This document shows, in pieces, positions 23,218 through 35,311 of a stretch of 64,000 nt of DNA (positions within the stretch are counted from its first letter, which is position 1; every line of letters begins with the position of its first letter). Position numbers and translations under genes: made by a program. The notes under the pieces were generated by a model. That model was given only the letters and a program-made list of their open reading frames with translations, was not told the origin of the DNA and did not search any database. Origin of the DNA: Leptodactylus fallax (lineage: Eukaryota; Chordata; Amphibia; Anura; Leptodactylidae); contig CAMRHE010000462.1 in assembly GCA_947044405.1 (NCBI GenBank), forward strand, positions 276,001-340,000, given 5' to 3'.

Positions 23218-25134
23218 GTAAGAACTTCTGTCTATCCTTAAACCAAACACAGAAAAAATCCATATACCTGCCATATAGCCTAGCTACAAAATTATAGCTA
23301 CAATGTATATGTGTATGTATCTCTTCTATATGTAATTGTTTGTGTATTCATCTGTTTACATAATATATCTATTTACTTACAATATCTATCTATCTGATCT
23401 AGGCCTGTAAAACCTCCTACAGAGATTAATCTGGTCTAAGTGACATAAAGTGGGCATCCTGTGTGGACAATGGCCCATAAGCTGATAATAACAGGCCTGT
23501 GTTCTCTGGTGTCAGACTGTAGCAGTGCTCCTTGTGGTGTCTTTGTTGTGCTGCCATTCTTGTTTTGGTATTCGCCATGCTCAAGGTCTGTCACTTCCTG
23601 GGAATATAGTGTGTGTGGTTAGACATGTTTCATCTACATAGAGGACCAGAGGTGTGTGTCTTCGCTAATGAAACACCTACTGGATAGACAAATATAATAA
23701 AATACTAACTCCTTCTAGTTTAGACTAGAAGTTAGCGTTGCAGTGCAACTCCATTTATGAAGATTAGTAAAGGAATTGCAGGGCGACACAATGATCTTTA
23801 TCCTGGCCAAAATTGCCATGTAGCCCTAGCCATATTGAGAAGCAGGACTAGTGCTGTTTATTCTTAGAAGTTATTAACTCTTTTGGTCCTAGCTGCCAAG
23901 TTGGTAAGACAGGGGCCAGGCTTTAGATAGTGGACTGTTGGTAAGTGTGTTATAAAATCAGGTAGAGGAAGGGTGGGTTGTACAGGCCGGGCAGAAACAA
24001 AAAGCAATTTCAATATCTTTTCCTTTTGTAACCAGCTGTCTCAAACAGGACTTCCATCAGTGGGGCTTGACTTGAGCCACTTAGGATAACAGAATATAAA
24101 GATTTACTGGTTGTAGTAGCGATTGGGTCTTTGCTGTGACAGTCCCTAGGCTTCAGGTGAGGGCAGACAGTAGCACGGGTCAGAACTGAGTGTCCAAAAA
24201 TGAATCAGAAGGAAAAGGACAATTCTGGTTCAAAACTCAGGCTGTAAACACAGGGTTAATCCAGAGAGAGAGGTTGAGGTTGTGAGCACAATCTGCTCTA
24301 AGTATCACCATATTGAAGTCCAAATTCATAAAGTTGGTGTATAAGCTATAGCATAGAGAATCACACAACACACACAGCTATTGTGTGTGTATATAGTGGG
24401 TTCTGCTTTAATGGAGGGAAAAAGGTGGTCTTAAATACAGTGTGTAGACAAAATACAGGTTGAACTAGTACAATTAGCATAACATGATTGGTGGTAAAAC
24501 TGTAAAATAGTTTTGGCACTTGGACAACAAACAAAACAGGAGCCTCACCCCATTAAGGCATCTGGTGGGGGATGAACTCTCTAAATGTATGAATGTAAAA
24601 TGGCTACAGGCATGGACCTACATGGCCATGGAATACAAAATGGAGTATACACAATCTGTCATCCTCCATAAGGTCAAGCAAAGGTCATGAATACAGAAAA
24701 TAATCCAAGTATCAATGGAGATATGAAACGAAGTGGAAAGGAAATGTTGGGAAAGCTGGGTTATAGTTAAGTAGGCCTAGTTAGTAACCACTGTACAGCC
24801 ACATATCAGAGCGCAGAGGGAGAATGAATCCTAAATGCTGGATGTGGCCACATGGATCAACTAACAATACTGCCACCTACTAACAATGACCTACTCTGTC
24901 ATGCCAATAGCGGCAAGGTACGTTTGTGACATTTGTATAGTGTTTATGGCTCAATGATGCATTTTTTTTTTTTTTTTTTGGATAAAATCCATTTTTATTT
25001 GTTTTTTCAGCATTGGATCACGACACAACAAGCCTTAGGGACACCAAAAAACCTATTCACACAGATAATGGGACATGACTGAACTGTTGTTGCTAGCATA
25101 TAATGTCCAAAATATTTTTGCTGTATCCAGTTAA
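23218..25134 (+). other. TBC1D9 intron 1, first part
   Basis: Begins with the GTAAGA donor. Contains TATC-type short repeats near 23380 and a poly-T at 24961-24979. No conserved coding block or transposon end was recognised. Confidence 0.5.
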
Positions 25135-25535
25135 GGGGTCATTCACACTACCGCTGGTGACCGTCAGTAGTGTCTGTTGCAAGATTTTAGCAATGGACAC
25201 TAGCAGAACCATCACAAATCCGTTAATTTCAATGGGATTTTATCTTGTATCCGTTATACACCCAATCTGTCACATGTCCGTTTTTTTCTGTGTCTAAAAA
25301 AAAAACAAAAAAAAAACAAAACTTTCACGACGGACATCAAGGGTCCGTTATTTTTTTTAACATTAAAGTCTATGAGTAACGGATAGGTGTCCGTTATTAC
25401 TGTCTGTGTTTTTTGTTTTTTTTTTTTGTTTTTTTTTCTCCGCATGCTCAGAAAGCCAACAAAAAAGGACCGTATAAAAACAGACACTAACTGATACTAA
25501 CGTCAGTTAGTGTCCGTTAATGTCTGTTCTGATAG
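25135..25535. repeat. MITE-like repeat in intron 1
   Basis: Starts AAGGGGTCATTCACACTACC, close to the end of the element at 19088. Internal tgtccgttattt / aaaaacagacactaac blocks pair imperfectly. Several T- and A-homopolymers have expanded inside. The right end is unclear. Confidence 0.5.
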
Positions 25536-25560
25536 GTATTTTTTTTTTTCTTTTTTGTAC

Positions 25561-27719
25561 GTGATTCCAACCTGCTTAACTTGTTCAAATATAGTACAAT
25601 GGTGAAAACTATCTGGGTACAAAAATGGAAGGAAACCAGATGGTGTCATGCATACTGCAAAGTTGTGTCATTGAGCCATACGAGCCTTGCCTACATACAC
25701 TGTAGTATTGCTGAGAGAGTCTTTCTTGGAGGAATACAAAATACCTCTGCAATATGGCAGATTCCAGATGCCTGAGGCATGCAGAGGTGCAGTAGCAGCC
25801 CATACACTATTGCTATAGTTAGGGCTCTGTACTATTCAGAGCTTGTACTGAGACTGTGAAGGTGACAGTGAAGTTCCTTTTGCCTCATGGAGATGCTTAT
25901 TGCCTGCATATGTTTCTTGTTGGAGGTACTTGGGGGATCTTCAAGAATCTTTCATAATACCATCTGTGACTTACAGATGTGTAGGACATGATTGTGTTCC
26001 TAAAATGGATAGTGTCTTTTTATACAATTTATTATAGGATTCTCACAAGTTTCCCTGCAGGAAGACACTTGTCTATTGTATTGTGATCAAGTCTGTATTA
26101 TAGCTTTTGTCACAATTATTCATTGTGTCCAGAAGAAATGGTAGCACATAACCTAATAGGATAGCCTGAAGCTGCCTCGTTCAAAGGAAGTAAAGTTGAC
26201 TTGACCACTCAGCGAGATAACCTGATGTGATCTGATTTTACTCTATAGATGGTTGTCAGACAAAGGATTGCTCAGCCGACAGGTATCCCACAACCCCATA
26301 TACACATGCAACAGTACCAAAAAAGACACTTTTCTTGCTTAGTAAATGGTATAACTATTTCTAGATGCTTTTTTTGGTACGCTAGGCACTTTTCAAACTA
26401 GCCGTAAAGTGTTTAAAAGCACAAGATATTTGTGCCCTCTGTTAACTGCATGATACTATTACATTATGTGTGAGATTTACTATTATATTTACACCAGTTT
26501 TCTGATGCTAATAAACTGTAAGATAGGACCTGTGGGTCAAAAGGCATATATGTTATCTTTGCATTATTTTTGTCCAAATATACAAATACTGTGTGTGTGG
26601 GGTGTGTTTTTTTTCATTTATTGGGTTATCTGGTATAACAGGGTACCACATACATTTCCTGAAAAGAGAGCCATCAGAGGTTTAGAATCATAACCTGCAT
26701 CTCATATTTTTTTATGCTGAAATCGGAATGTCCTGTTGGCAGCCACAGAGTCAGTGCTGAACATACTGAAATCATACATGAAGGAAGCAACACCATGTTT
26801 GCTCCTTAGTATGGTATGACTGTTTATAGAGTAGTACTGACTTGTTTGTTCTGGTGTTTTATGGTCATGTGACTGGCTGCACACAGTCAAAGCAATTATA
26901 ATATGTCAGAACACTGTGAGCAATGAGTTTGTGATCTGATAGGAATGATAGCTCTTATATAATGTAAGTTGTGTTTTTTTATCTGGAACTTTTCCATAAC
27001 AATTATTACAATTTGATCACTGTGAAATATTTCAAATGTTCCTCAATGGCCCTCTTGTCTTAAATGTATTACATAGAAACTAAGAGTTTGTCACAGCATT
27101 TTAAATTACAAGTTAACCTTATGCTAAGGGCATTGCTGATTTTCAGAAAGTATTAGGAAATGTGGTAAACATTAACTACCTAATGTAACATCGGGAGAGA
27201 TCCTAGTCTACCACAGAGCTGTACTACTACATTCAGCAGAATAGATTTTTTATTTTTTTTTGTTCTTAGTCTGTAGCTCTGGTCTCATTCACAGACTGCT
27301 GACTGCACATAAAGAGCATGTAATCTGCAGATGGGCAGCTAAAAAGACTTTTGGAAGGACCCTAGTTGCCACATAGTGGATATGAATGTGTCCTCCCATA
27401 CTTAATATCCTTCATATGGCAAATAACATGTAACCTTTTCTGGAAAAAGTCCCTGGAAGATAAACAGCAGCAGACACGGGTCTAAACTTAGAGATAAAGA
27501 GAGGGTATATTCTTCCCATTTTTGATGAACCACAATTTCTGCTCATCCTTTTTTCCAGGAAGTATTTAATCTCACTGGAGGTGGCGTGTGAGCACTAGCT
27601 TAGAGTGCTTGTCTCAGCACAGACCCTTTATGGCAGTGTATGGAGGCAGTTTCCCTACAACAGTGACCTTTGTGGTGACGTATAGACTCAGGTAGCACAT
27701 GTATAATGCTAGAAGAGAG
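25561..27719 (+). other. TBC1D9 intron 1, unclassified
   Basis: Over 2 kb of AT-rich intronic sequence with no recognised coding, RNA or transposon end. Confidence 0.4.
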
Positions 27720-27725
27720 TAATTC

Positions 27726-27966
27726 GGGCAGCACAGTGGCTCAGTGGTTAGCACTGCAGCGCTGGAGTCATAGGTTCAAATCCTGCCAAGGACAACATCT
27801 GCAAGGAGTTTGTATGTTCTCCCCGTGTTTGCGTGGGTTTCCTCCCACACTCCAAAGACATACTGATAGGGAATGTAGATTGTGAGCCTTATACGGGACA
27901 GTGACTGTCAATGTCTGTAAAGCGCTGTGGAATATGATGGCGCTATATAAGTAAGCATAATAAATA
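27726..27966 (+). mobile_element. tRNA-derived SINE, interrupted in its tail by a Tc1
   Basis: The head carries both internal RNA polymerase III promoter boxes: A box TGGCTCAGTGG at 27737-27747 and B box GGTTCAAATCC at 27773-27783, about 25 bp apart as in a tRNA. The body follows, and the 3' tail ends GGCGCTATATAAGTAAGC then ATAATAAATA. The tail resumes after the Tc1 at 29573-29580. TAATTC occurs at 27720-27725 and 29581-29586, so the SINE's own target duplication brackets SINE plus Tc1. It does not fold into a full tRNA and is not a tRNA gene. Confidence 0.85.
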
Positions 27967-29572
27967 TAGTGGAGAAAAAAAGTATTAAGTCGGCCACCAA
28001 TCGTGCAAGTTCTCCCACTTAAAAAGATGAGGCCTGTAATTGACATCATAGGTAGACCTCAACTATGAGAGACAAAATGAGAAAACAAATCCAGAAAATC
28101 AGTCTAATTTTTTAAGAATTTATTTGCAAATTATGGTGGAAAATAAGTATTTGGTCACCTACAAACAAGCAAGATTTCTGGCTCTCACAGACCTGTAAAT
28201 TTTTCGAGGCTCCTCTGTCCTCCACTCATTACCTGTAGTAATGGCACCTGTTTGAAATTATCAGTATAAAAGACACCTGTCCACAACCTCAAACAGTCGC
28301 ACTCCAAACTCCACTATGGTGAAGACCAAAGAGCTGTGGAAGGACACCAGAAACAAAATTGTAGACTTGCACCAGGCTGGGAAGACTGAATTTGCAATAG
28401 GCAAGCAGCTTTGTGTGAAGAAATCAACTGTGGGAGCAATAATTAGAAAATGGAAGACATACAAGACCACTGATGATCTCCCTCGATCAGGGGCTCCACG
28501 CAACATCTCACAGCCTAGGGTAAAAATGATCACAAGAATGGTGAGCAAAAATCCTAGAACCACACGGGGGGACCTAGTGAATGACCTGCAGAAAGCTGGG
28601 ACTAACGTAACAAAGGCTACCATCAGTAACACACTACGCCACCAGGGACTCAGATCCTGCAGTGCCAGACGTGCCCCCCTGCTTAAGCCAGTACATATCC
28701 GGGCCCGTCTGAAGTTTGCTAGAGAGCATTTGGATGTTCCAGAAGAGTATTGGGAGGATGTCATATGGTCAGATGAAACCAAAGTAGAACTGTTTGGTAG
28801 AAACACAACTTGTTGTGTTTGGAGGAAAGTGAATGCTGAGTTGCATCCAAAGAACACCATACCTACTGTGAAGCATGGGGGTGGCAACATCATGCTTTGG
28901 GGCTGTTTCTCTGCAAAGGGACCAGGACAACTGATCCGTGTACATGAGAGAATGAATGGGGCCATGTATCGTGAGATTTTGAGTGCAAACCTCCTTCCAT
29001 CAGCAAGGGCATTGAAGATGAAATGTGGCTGGGTCTTTCAGTAGGGCAATGAAGGAGTGGCTTCATAAGAAGCATTTCAAGGTCGTGGAGTGGCCTAGCC
29101 AGTCTCCAGATCTCAACCCCATAGAAAATCATTGGAGGGAGTTGAAAGTCCGTGTTGTCCAGCGACAGCCCCAAAACATCACTACTCTAGAGGAGATCTG
29201 CATGGAGGAATGGGCCAACATACCAGCAACAGTGTGTGCCAACCTTGTGAAGACTTACAGAAAACTTTTGACCTTTGTCATTGCCAACAAAGGATAAAGA
29301 GAAAAGGGCCCCAAAACAAAGGGGGGCCCAAAAAAAAACCCCTATAACAAAGTATTGAGATGAACTTTTGTTACTGACCAAATACTTATTTTCCACCATA
29401 ACTTTCAAATAAATTCTTTAAAAATCTGACTGTGATTTTCTGGATTTGTTTTCTCATTTTGTCTCTCATAGTTGAGGTCTACCTATGATGACAATTACAG
29501 GCCTCTCTCATCTTTTTAAGTGGGAGAACTTGCACAATTGGTGGCTGACTAAATACCTTTTTTTTCCCACTG
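27967..29572 (+). mobile_element. Tc1-like element, lineage B, copy 2, full length
   Basis: Ends match the lineage B terminal repeat (TAGTGGAGAAAAAAAGTATT at left; the inverse of CAGTGGGAAAAAAAAAGGTA at right), with TA duplications at 27965-27966 and 29573-29574. Long inverted repeats continue inward through the 'tatgagagacaaaatgagaa' block. Length 1606 bp, normal for Tc1. It landed in the tail of the SINE at 27726. Confidence 0.93.
28316..29297 (+). pseudogene. Tc1 transposase, lineage B, with catalytic Asp deleted
   Basis: The 242-codon first part starts [18 protein letters not shown] and includes the HTH region, [11 protein letters not shown] (first catalytic Asp) and [17 protein letters not shown], up to CGWVFQ at 29040. 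There, compared with the copy at 7.7 kb, a net 26-nt deletion removes HDNDPKHTA including the second catalytic Asp and shifts the frame. The C-terminal part continues from 29041 in another frame with [15 protein letters not shown]. The protein could not be catalytically active. Confidence 0.92.
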
Positions 29573-29586
29573 TAAATAAATAATTC

Positions 29587-30687
29587 TGTACATGTGACAT
29601 CCATACAACATGGGACCTTAAAAGGGACATTCTCTTGAGCAGAAATTGTGGCTTATCTTGGCAACATGCCATCATTTTCCAAGATGGGAATACCCCTTCA
29701 AAAGAGTTGTTCAGCACTCTGGTTTTTCTAGGAAAGCCATGGCCAGCCAGGTATTTCCCTAGCAGCAGCCATTGCAGGAGAAATGTTATATCATATGGAG
29801 ATAAAACTGATGAATAGCCATATGTGTATTACAAAGACAATTTGAGTCCACCAAAACTTAGACTCATTTACATAGAATCATCAATTAGAGAGGGGTGTTC
29901 TGATCCTATCCTCTAACCTGCTCATTTAAAAAAAAAAAAAAAAAAAATGCTTATAGTTACAGTGCATACAAGGATACATTTTGCTGCTTGCGGCTGACAT
30001 TAGGTTCACACTAGTGCCAGGTGTCCATTCTTCTAGTTCATCAGAGGACTAGAAGAACAGACAAATGGACTGCAAAAATAGTGAACCTTCAGCAGATAGA
30101 TACTCAAAAGTTCTGTAAGGTACCCAACTGAAGGTAATTTTTTTATTTTTTTTTTTTTTCTATTCACTCCTCTGTCTTGCTTTAAAAATTGCTCTAAAAA
30201 CTGCATGTGACTCCAGCTTCCCCCTTTTGTGTGCCAAGTGGAATCCTGCTCTGCTGGACCCATCGTATAAATATATAGCATTAGTGGCAAATCAACAGAG
30301 GATGGAGAACCTGGCTTCTCATGAGAAAGGAGTTATACTGGAGTTCATAACTAAGGAATACAACTTTGGCTTACTACCTGTGATCTGTGCACAAAATATT
30401 TCTAAAAGGTTTTTATAGCTACTGTAAATGGGGAAATTGCATGTCATTCTGTGAAAGCTGTATATTCTGAATTTGCATCACACATGATTAATACGTTGAT
30501 CTGTAGCTTGAGAAATATGGAATTTTTTTTTGTGTAATCCTTTTTTCAGTATGCATCACGCTAGTGACATCTTATAATAAATTAGATGACGTGGCCATTA
30601 GATAAGCAACACTTAGAACTTGTGATAGGAGCACCCTGTCTTTCTAAAGTCTCCTTCCACAAGTCTGCCTTCCATTATGTTCTCATA
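29587..30687 (+). other. TBC1D9 intron 1, nothing recognised
   Basis: Contains a poly-A run at about 29929-29947 and a repeat-end-like 'aggttcacactagtgccagg' near 30003. No supported gene. Confidence 0.4.
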
Positions 30688-30689
30688 TA

Positions 30690-32283
30690 CAGTACAGACC
30701 AAAAGTTTGGACACACCTTCTCATTCCAAGAGTTTTCTGTATTTTCATGACTATAAAAACTATGAATTAACACATGTGGAATTATATACTTAACAAAAAA
30801 GTGTGAAACAACTGAAAATGTCTTATATTCTAGGTTCTTCAAAGTAGCCACCTTTTGCTTTGATTACTGCTTTGCACACTCTTGGCATTCTCTTGATGAG
30901 CTTCAAGAGGTAGTCACCTGAAATGGTCTTCCAACAGTCTTGAAGGAGTTCCCAGACATGCTTAGCACTTGTTGGCCCTTTTGCCTTCACTCTGCGGTCC
31001 AGCTCACCCCAAACCATCTCGATTGGGTTCATGTCTAGTGACTGTGGCGGCCAGGTCATCTGGCGTAGCACCCCATGACTCTCCTTCTCGGTCAAATAGC
31101 CCTTACACAGTCTGGAGCTGTGCTTGGGGTCATTGTCCTGTTGAAAAATAAATGATGGTCCAACTAAACGCAAACCGGATGGAATAGCATGCCGCTGCAA
31201 GATGCTGTGGTAACCATGCTGGTTCAGTATTCCTTCAATTTTGAATAAATCCCCAACAGTGTCACCAGCAAAGCACCCCCACACCATCACACCTCCTCCT
31301 CCATGCTTCACGGTGGGAACCAGGCATGTAGAGTCCATTCGTTCACCTTTTCTGCATCGCACAAAGACACGGTGGTTGGAATCAAAGATCTCAAATTTGG
31401 ACTCATCAGACCAAAGCACAGATTTCCACAGGTCTAATGTACATTCCTTGTGTTCTTTAGCCCAAACAAGTCTCTTCTGCTTGTTGCCTGTCCTTAGCAG
31501 TGGTTTCCTAGCAGCTATTTTACCATGAAGGCCTGCTGCACACAGTCTCCTCTTAACAGTTGTTGTAGAGATGTGTCTGCTGCTAGAACTCTGTGTGGCA
31601 TTGACTTGGTCTCTAATCTGAGCTGCTGTTAACCTGCGATTTCTGAGACTGGTGACTCGGATGAACTTATCCTCCGCAGCAGAGGTGACTCTTGGTCTTC
31701 CTTTCCTAGGGCGGTCCTCATGTGAGCCAGTTTCTTTGTAGCGCTTGATGGTTTTGGCCACTGCACTTGGGGACACTTTCAAAGTTTTCCCAATTTTTCG
31801 GACTGACTGACCTTCATTTCTTAAAGTTATGATGGCCACTCGTTTTTTCTTTACTTAGCTGATTTTTTTTTCTTGCCATAATGCAAATTCTAACACTCCA
31901 TTCAGTAGGACTATCAGCTGTGTATCCACCTGACTTCTGAACAACACAATTGATGGTCCCAACCCCATTTATAAGGCAAGAAATCCCACTGACAGGGCAC
32001 ACCTGTGAAGTGAAAACCATATCAGGTGACTACCTCTTGAAGCTCATCAAGAGAATGCCAAGAGTGTGCAAAGCAGTAATCAAAGCAAAAGGTGGCTACT
32101 TTGAAGAACCTAGAATATAAGACATATTTTCAGTTGTTTCACACTTTTTTGTTAAGCATATAATTCCACATGTGTTAATTCATAGTTTTGATGCCTTCAG
32201 TGTGAATCTACAATTTTTATAGTCATGAAAATACAGAAAACTCTTGGAATGAGAAGGTGTGTCCAAACTTTTGGTCTGTACTG
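30690..32283 (-). mobile_element. Tc1-like DD38E ('Intruder'-type) element, copy 1
   Basis: TA duplications at 30688-30689 and 32284-32285 flank ends CAGTACAGACCAAAAGTTTG and its inverse. The terminal inverted repeats are unusually long (about 235-260 bp): the right arm (about 32022-32283) repeats, inverted, the stretch that in the left arm encodes the last 30 or so codons of the transposase. The left arm lacks about 29 nt that the right arm keeps. Confidence 0.93.
30823..31879 (-). pseudogene. DD38E Tc1-like transposase, nearly intact
   Basis: A single frame of 338 codons runs from VAIITLRNEGQSVRKIGKTL to GGYFEEPRI, with two HTH domains (about residues 1-110), [38 protein letters not shown] and DMNPIEMVW. 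Thirty-eight residues separate the second Asp from the Glu. This DD38E spacing defines the 'Intruder' relatives of Tc1. The natural ATG (31877-31879, MARKKNQLSKEK) is out of frame because of extra A residues near 31840-31875. Without that slip the protein would be about 350 residues and complete in its catalytic triad. Confidence 0.92.
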
Positions 32284-32285
32284 TA

Positions 32286-34240
32286 TGTATGTAGAAGATT
32301 TTGTCTGCCTCTCGTTGGGGGTGTATTTGCACTATCCGTGTTAAGGAGGCACTTGAGCTATTCCTGTTTGAAAGGGTCGTGTGGATATAATTGTTCAGAA
32401 GCTCATTTTGTCTGACACTGTTGTGGAAGCACAATGGCTATGCTACTCGGTTCAGTAGAGAACAGAAAAAGGGATTGGAGAGCATAAGACATAAGCTTGT
32501 ATAGTACACAGGCACACACTGTATAAAGAAATTCTTGCTATGTCTGTATTTGCAGTTAGGGATGCTGTTCATTCTAAATTGCTTAATCCAAAACAGTGAG
32601 GAATATTGCTGTTTAGTGTCAAAATTTTCATAGCTAGGGTAGTTAATGGGTAACATCTTTTGGGTTTAAGGCAAAGAGAATTCATTTCTCCAACTATGGT
32701 TGTCTAGACCAGTGAGGAGGTTAATGTCACAAGCCATGATGGTCTAGGGCAGAGAAAGGTTTGGCCCATGAACTGTCCTGTAGATAAGTGATAAGTTTCT
32801 GATCACTGCTGGGACCCCAAGTGATCATGATAATGGAGGTGTCTGAGTGAATTGAATGGTATTGTGTTTACTGCTCCATTTACTTCTGTCAGGCTGATTA
32901 AGAGCTGTACTCATGCAGTTTGTAGCCAAACCCCATTAAAACAATGTTTCACAAATATTTTTAAAGGGGTTTTCTAGCATCCCAGGGTTTTTTTTTTTTA
33001 ATCAGACTTGATCCAACACCTAGACCTTCCACTGATCATCTGATCTGACTGTGCCCTGGAAGTTAAAGCTACTGCACAGGATGAGACCAGATGCAGCTCT
33101 GGCTACTGTATAGCAGTGGCGATGGGATCCTGCAGCTCTGCAACTATTTCTTGAATGAGCAGAACTGTTTCTGGCCCATCTAGTGTAGAAGCTCCTGGTG
33201 CCAGATCAGCTGATCCATGCAGGTTTCAGACACCCACCGATTGGATGCTGATGTCCCATCCTGTTCATGGGTTATCACCAGTATTTAAAAAAACAAAACA
33301 AAAAAAACAAACTTAATTATATAATTAAATTCAGATAGTGAAACATGTAGTGTTCCTGCCTGGATCTGTATTCATGTGTAAGAAATCATGGCTGGGTTTC
33401 TGACAAGTGGCAGACCATAGAAAGTTCCTATATTCCTGATTGTTTCCCATTGGCAACCTATTGAGACAACAGACTATCACCACTGAGAAAATCTTTAAAA
33501 CTCGTAAACTTTTTAAACTATTTATATTTGTAAAAATGTTGAACTTTGAAAGGTCTACATATTTAAGTATGGTTATGTTCATAGGAAAGCCCTTTGAAGG
33601 GGTGTATGTCTACCCTTTGTCCCTTTTGTGTGTGTCCTATATTTGTTTTTTTTAGGGTACAGTGGTTGAAATCACATTAGTTTATCTTTAGGAAAACTTG
33701 TTTTTCTGTCTCTTGTAAACAATATTTTTATCATGAGACTCTCTAGCCAGGAACTGGTAATATACAAGCCCCTTATTGATTTTCCTGACAAAAGAAATCT
33801 AATTTCTACACTAATATGCCACCAAATGACCACAGACCATGTGCTTTACGGGTATGACCTTGAAGACTTTGCTTTTATGCTTAGGTCATATTTCCTAATG
33901 AAGCAGTTCATGAGCTTTCTTGTTGCCTAGCAGTGAATGAGACTTGCTGACACAGTGCCAGAAACCTACTCTGCACGTTTCATAATTCTTCCACAAGCCA
34001 ATTTACAAACACTTCAACTGCTCGAACACATGTCTCAGGAAACTGGGGTTTTATACTTTGGTTATTATATATTGGAAAGAGCCCATTGTTATAGATGCTT
34101 AGAGATTAATGTTTAATGCAGGATTTAGGATGGGTGGATATATCTACCTATGTAGCTAAAGGTTTTCTTTAACCCCTTAAGGACTGAGCCAATTTCTGTT
34201 TGCATATCTGTTGTTTCTCCCCACATTCCAACATCCGTGC

Positions 34241-34279
<39 letters not shown>

Positions 34280-34339
34280 TGTTTGAGAGTGGGGATACCT
34301 AAAGTGTGTATGTGTGTGTGTGTGTGTGTGTGTGTTGTG

Positions 34340-34373
<34 letters not shown>

Positions 34374-35200
34374 TTTTATTTTCAGATCCCCTAGGGACAT
34401 TGAACCCTAGGGCGTCTGACTGCCCATGCAGTACACTTCAATATTAATGTACAGTAAAATCAAGTGACAAGCCTGGGAGCTTTCAATACAACTATGTTCA
34501 TGAGAAACCTCTTTAAGGCCTTCAGTGCCAGTCCTTCATGTGATCTTTTGGACTGTGGCAGGTGAAGGTATGTCTAATTTATAAATGCTTAAATGAGGCC
34601 AAAAAATTACACTTTGCTTTTTCACTTTCATCAATTTTAGATTTTATATGGTCATGTCAGTATGCACAACAGAATTACTTTTGTGTGTCAACTGATCGAC
34701 AGCCTAAACTATATATGTATACTCAGGTGCAGACACACAGAAGAGGGGTCACATGTAAGAATAGTACATAGGCCCCTTACTATCAGCTCCTCATGAAGCA
34801 TTAGGTTGGTGTCACACAATGTACTGGCCGCATCCAGGCCCAGTGCACCACTCTTATGTTTCTTTAGCAAATTCTTTACTTATACTCAACTACAATGAAC
34901 CATGACATTCATCACCTGAGTTGCAAGCCCTTTTTGGATTTAAAGTGGCAGAGGCCCCTTTATTTAAAGGTATTGTGTACAGCTGCCCAAGTTGCACACT
35001 TAGTATATGTTGCCCTTCTCTAGCTGTCCTATTTTTCATTTAATGTCTTTCCTAACATTGGAGTAACATCTTAAGCTCCTTGTGTTCATATAGTACAGAA
35101 GAATGCTATAATTCAGATGGCGTGACAGACTCGCACATGAATGCTCAATCATGTTATTATTGTGTTATGTACAAAAACTCAGGGGCTGGTTATTTTGCAG
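32286..35200 (+). other. TBC1D9 intron 1, last part
   Basis: Mostly unclassified. A 'ttaaccccttaaggac' repeat start lies near 34170, followed by GT microsatellites. It ends with a T-rich tract and the TTTTGCAG acceptor of exon 2 at 35200. Confidence 0.5.
34241..34366. repeat. (GT)n microsatellites and poly-T
   Basis: Two GT tracts (34241-34275 and about 34306-34340) followed by a run of about 25 T. Confidence 0.95.
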
Positions 35201-35311
35201 GTTTGCTGGTTGGGACCCTGGATGTTGTGTTGGATTCCAGTGCCAGGGTAGCACCCTATCGTATCCTGTATCAAACCCCAGATACTCTTACATACTGGAC
35301 CATTGCTTGTG
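35201..35311 (+). CDS. TBC1D9: TBC1D9 exon 2, residues 42-78
   Basis: Preceded by TTATTTTGCAG and followed by GTAAGA. Enters and leaves in phase 1 (111 nt). Encodes [20 protein letters not shown] then [17 protein letters not shown], which continues the conserved N-terminal region without a gap from exon 1. This stretch is nearly invariant in vertebrate TBC1D9 as I recall it. Confidence 0.95.

Noticed and set aside
27726..27800. tRNA gene
   Set aside because: A and B boxes are present but no acceptor-stem pairing or anticodon arm was found, and the body continues into a SINE tail with a target duplication.
28261..28965. 234-codon minus-strand frame
   Set aside because: Exact antisense of the lineage B transposase at 28316-29044, which carries the recognisable motifs.
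30823..31839. Domesticated host gene from a transposase
   Set aside because: The frame sits within intact terminal repeats and TA duplications with a slipped start codon, so it is an ordinary transposon copy.
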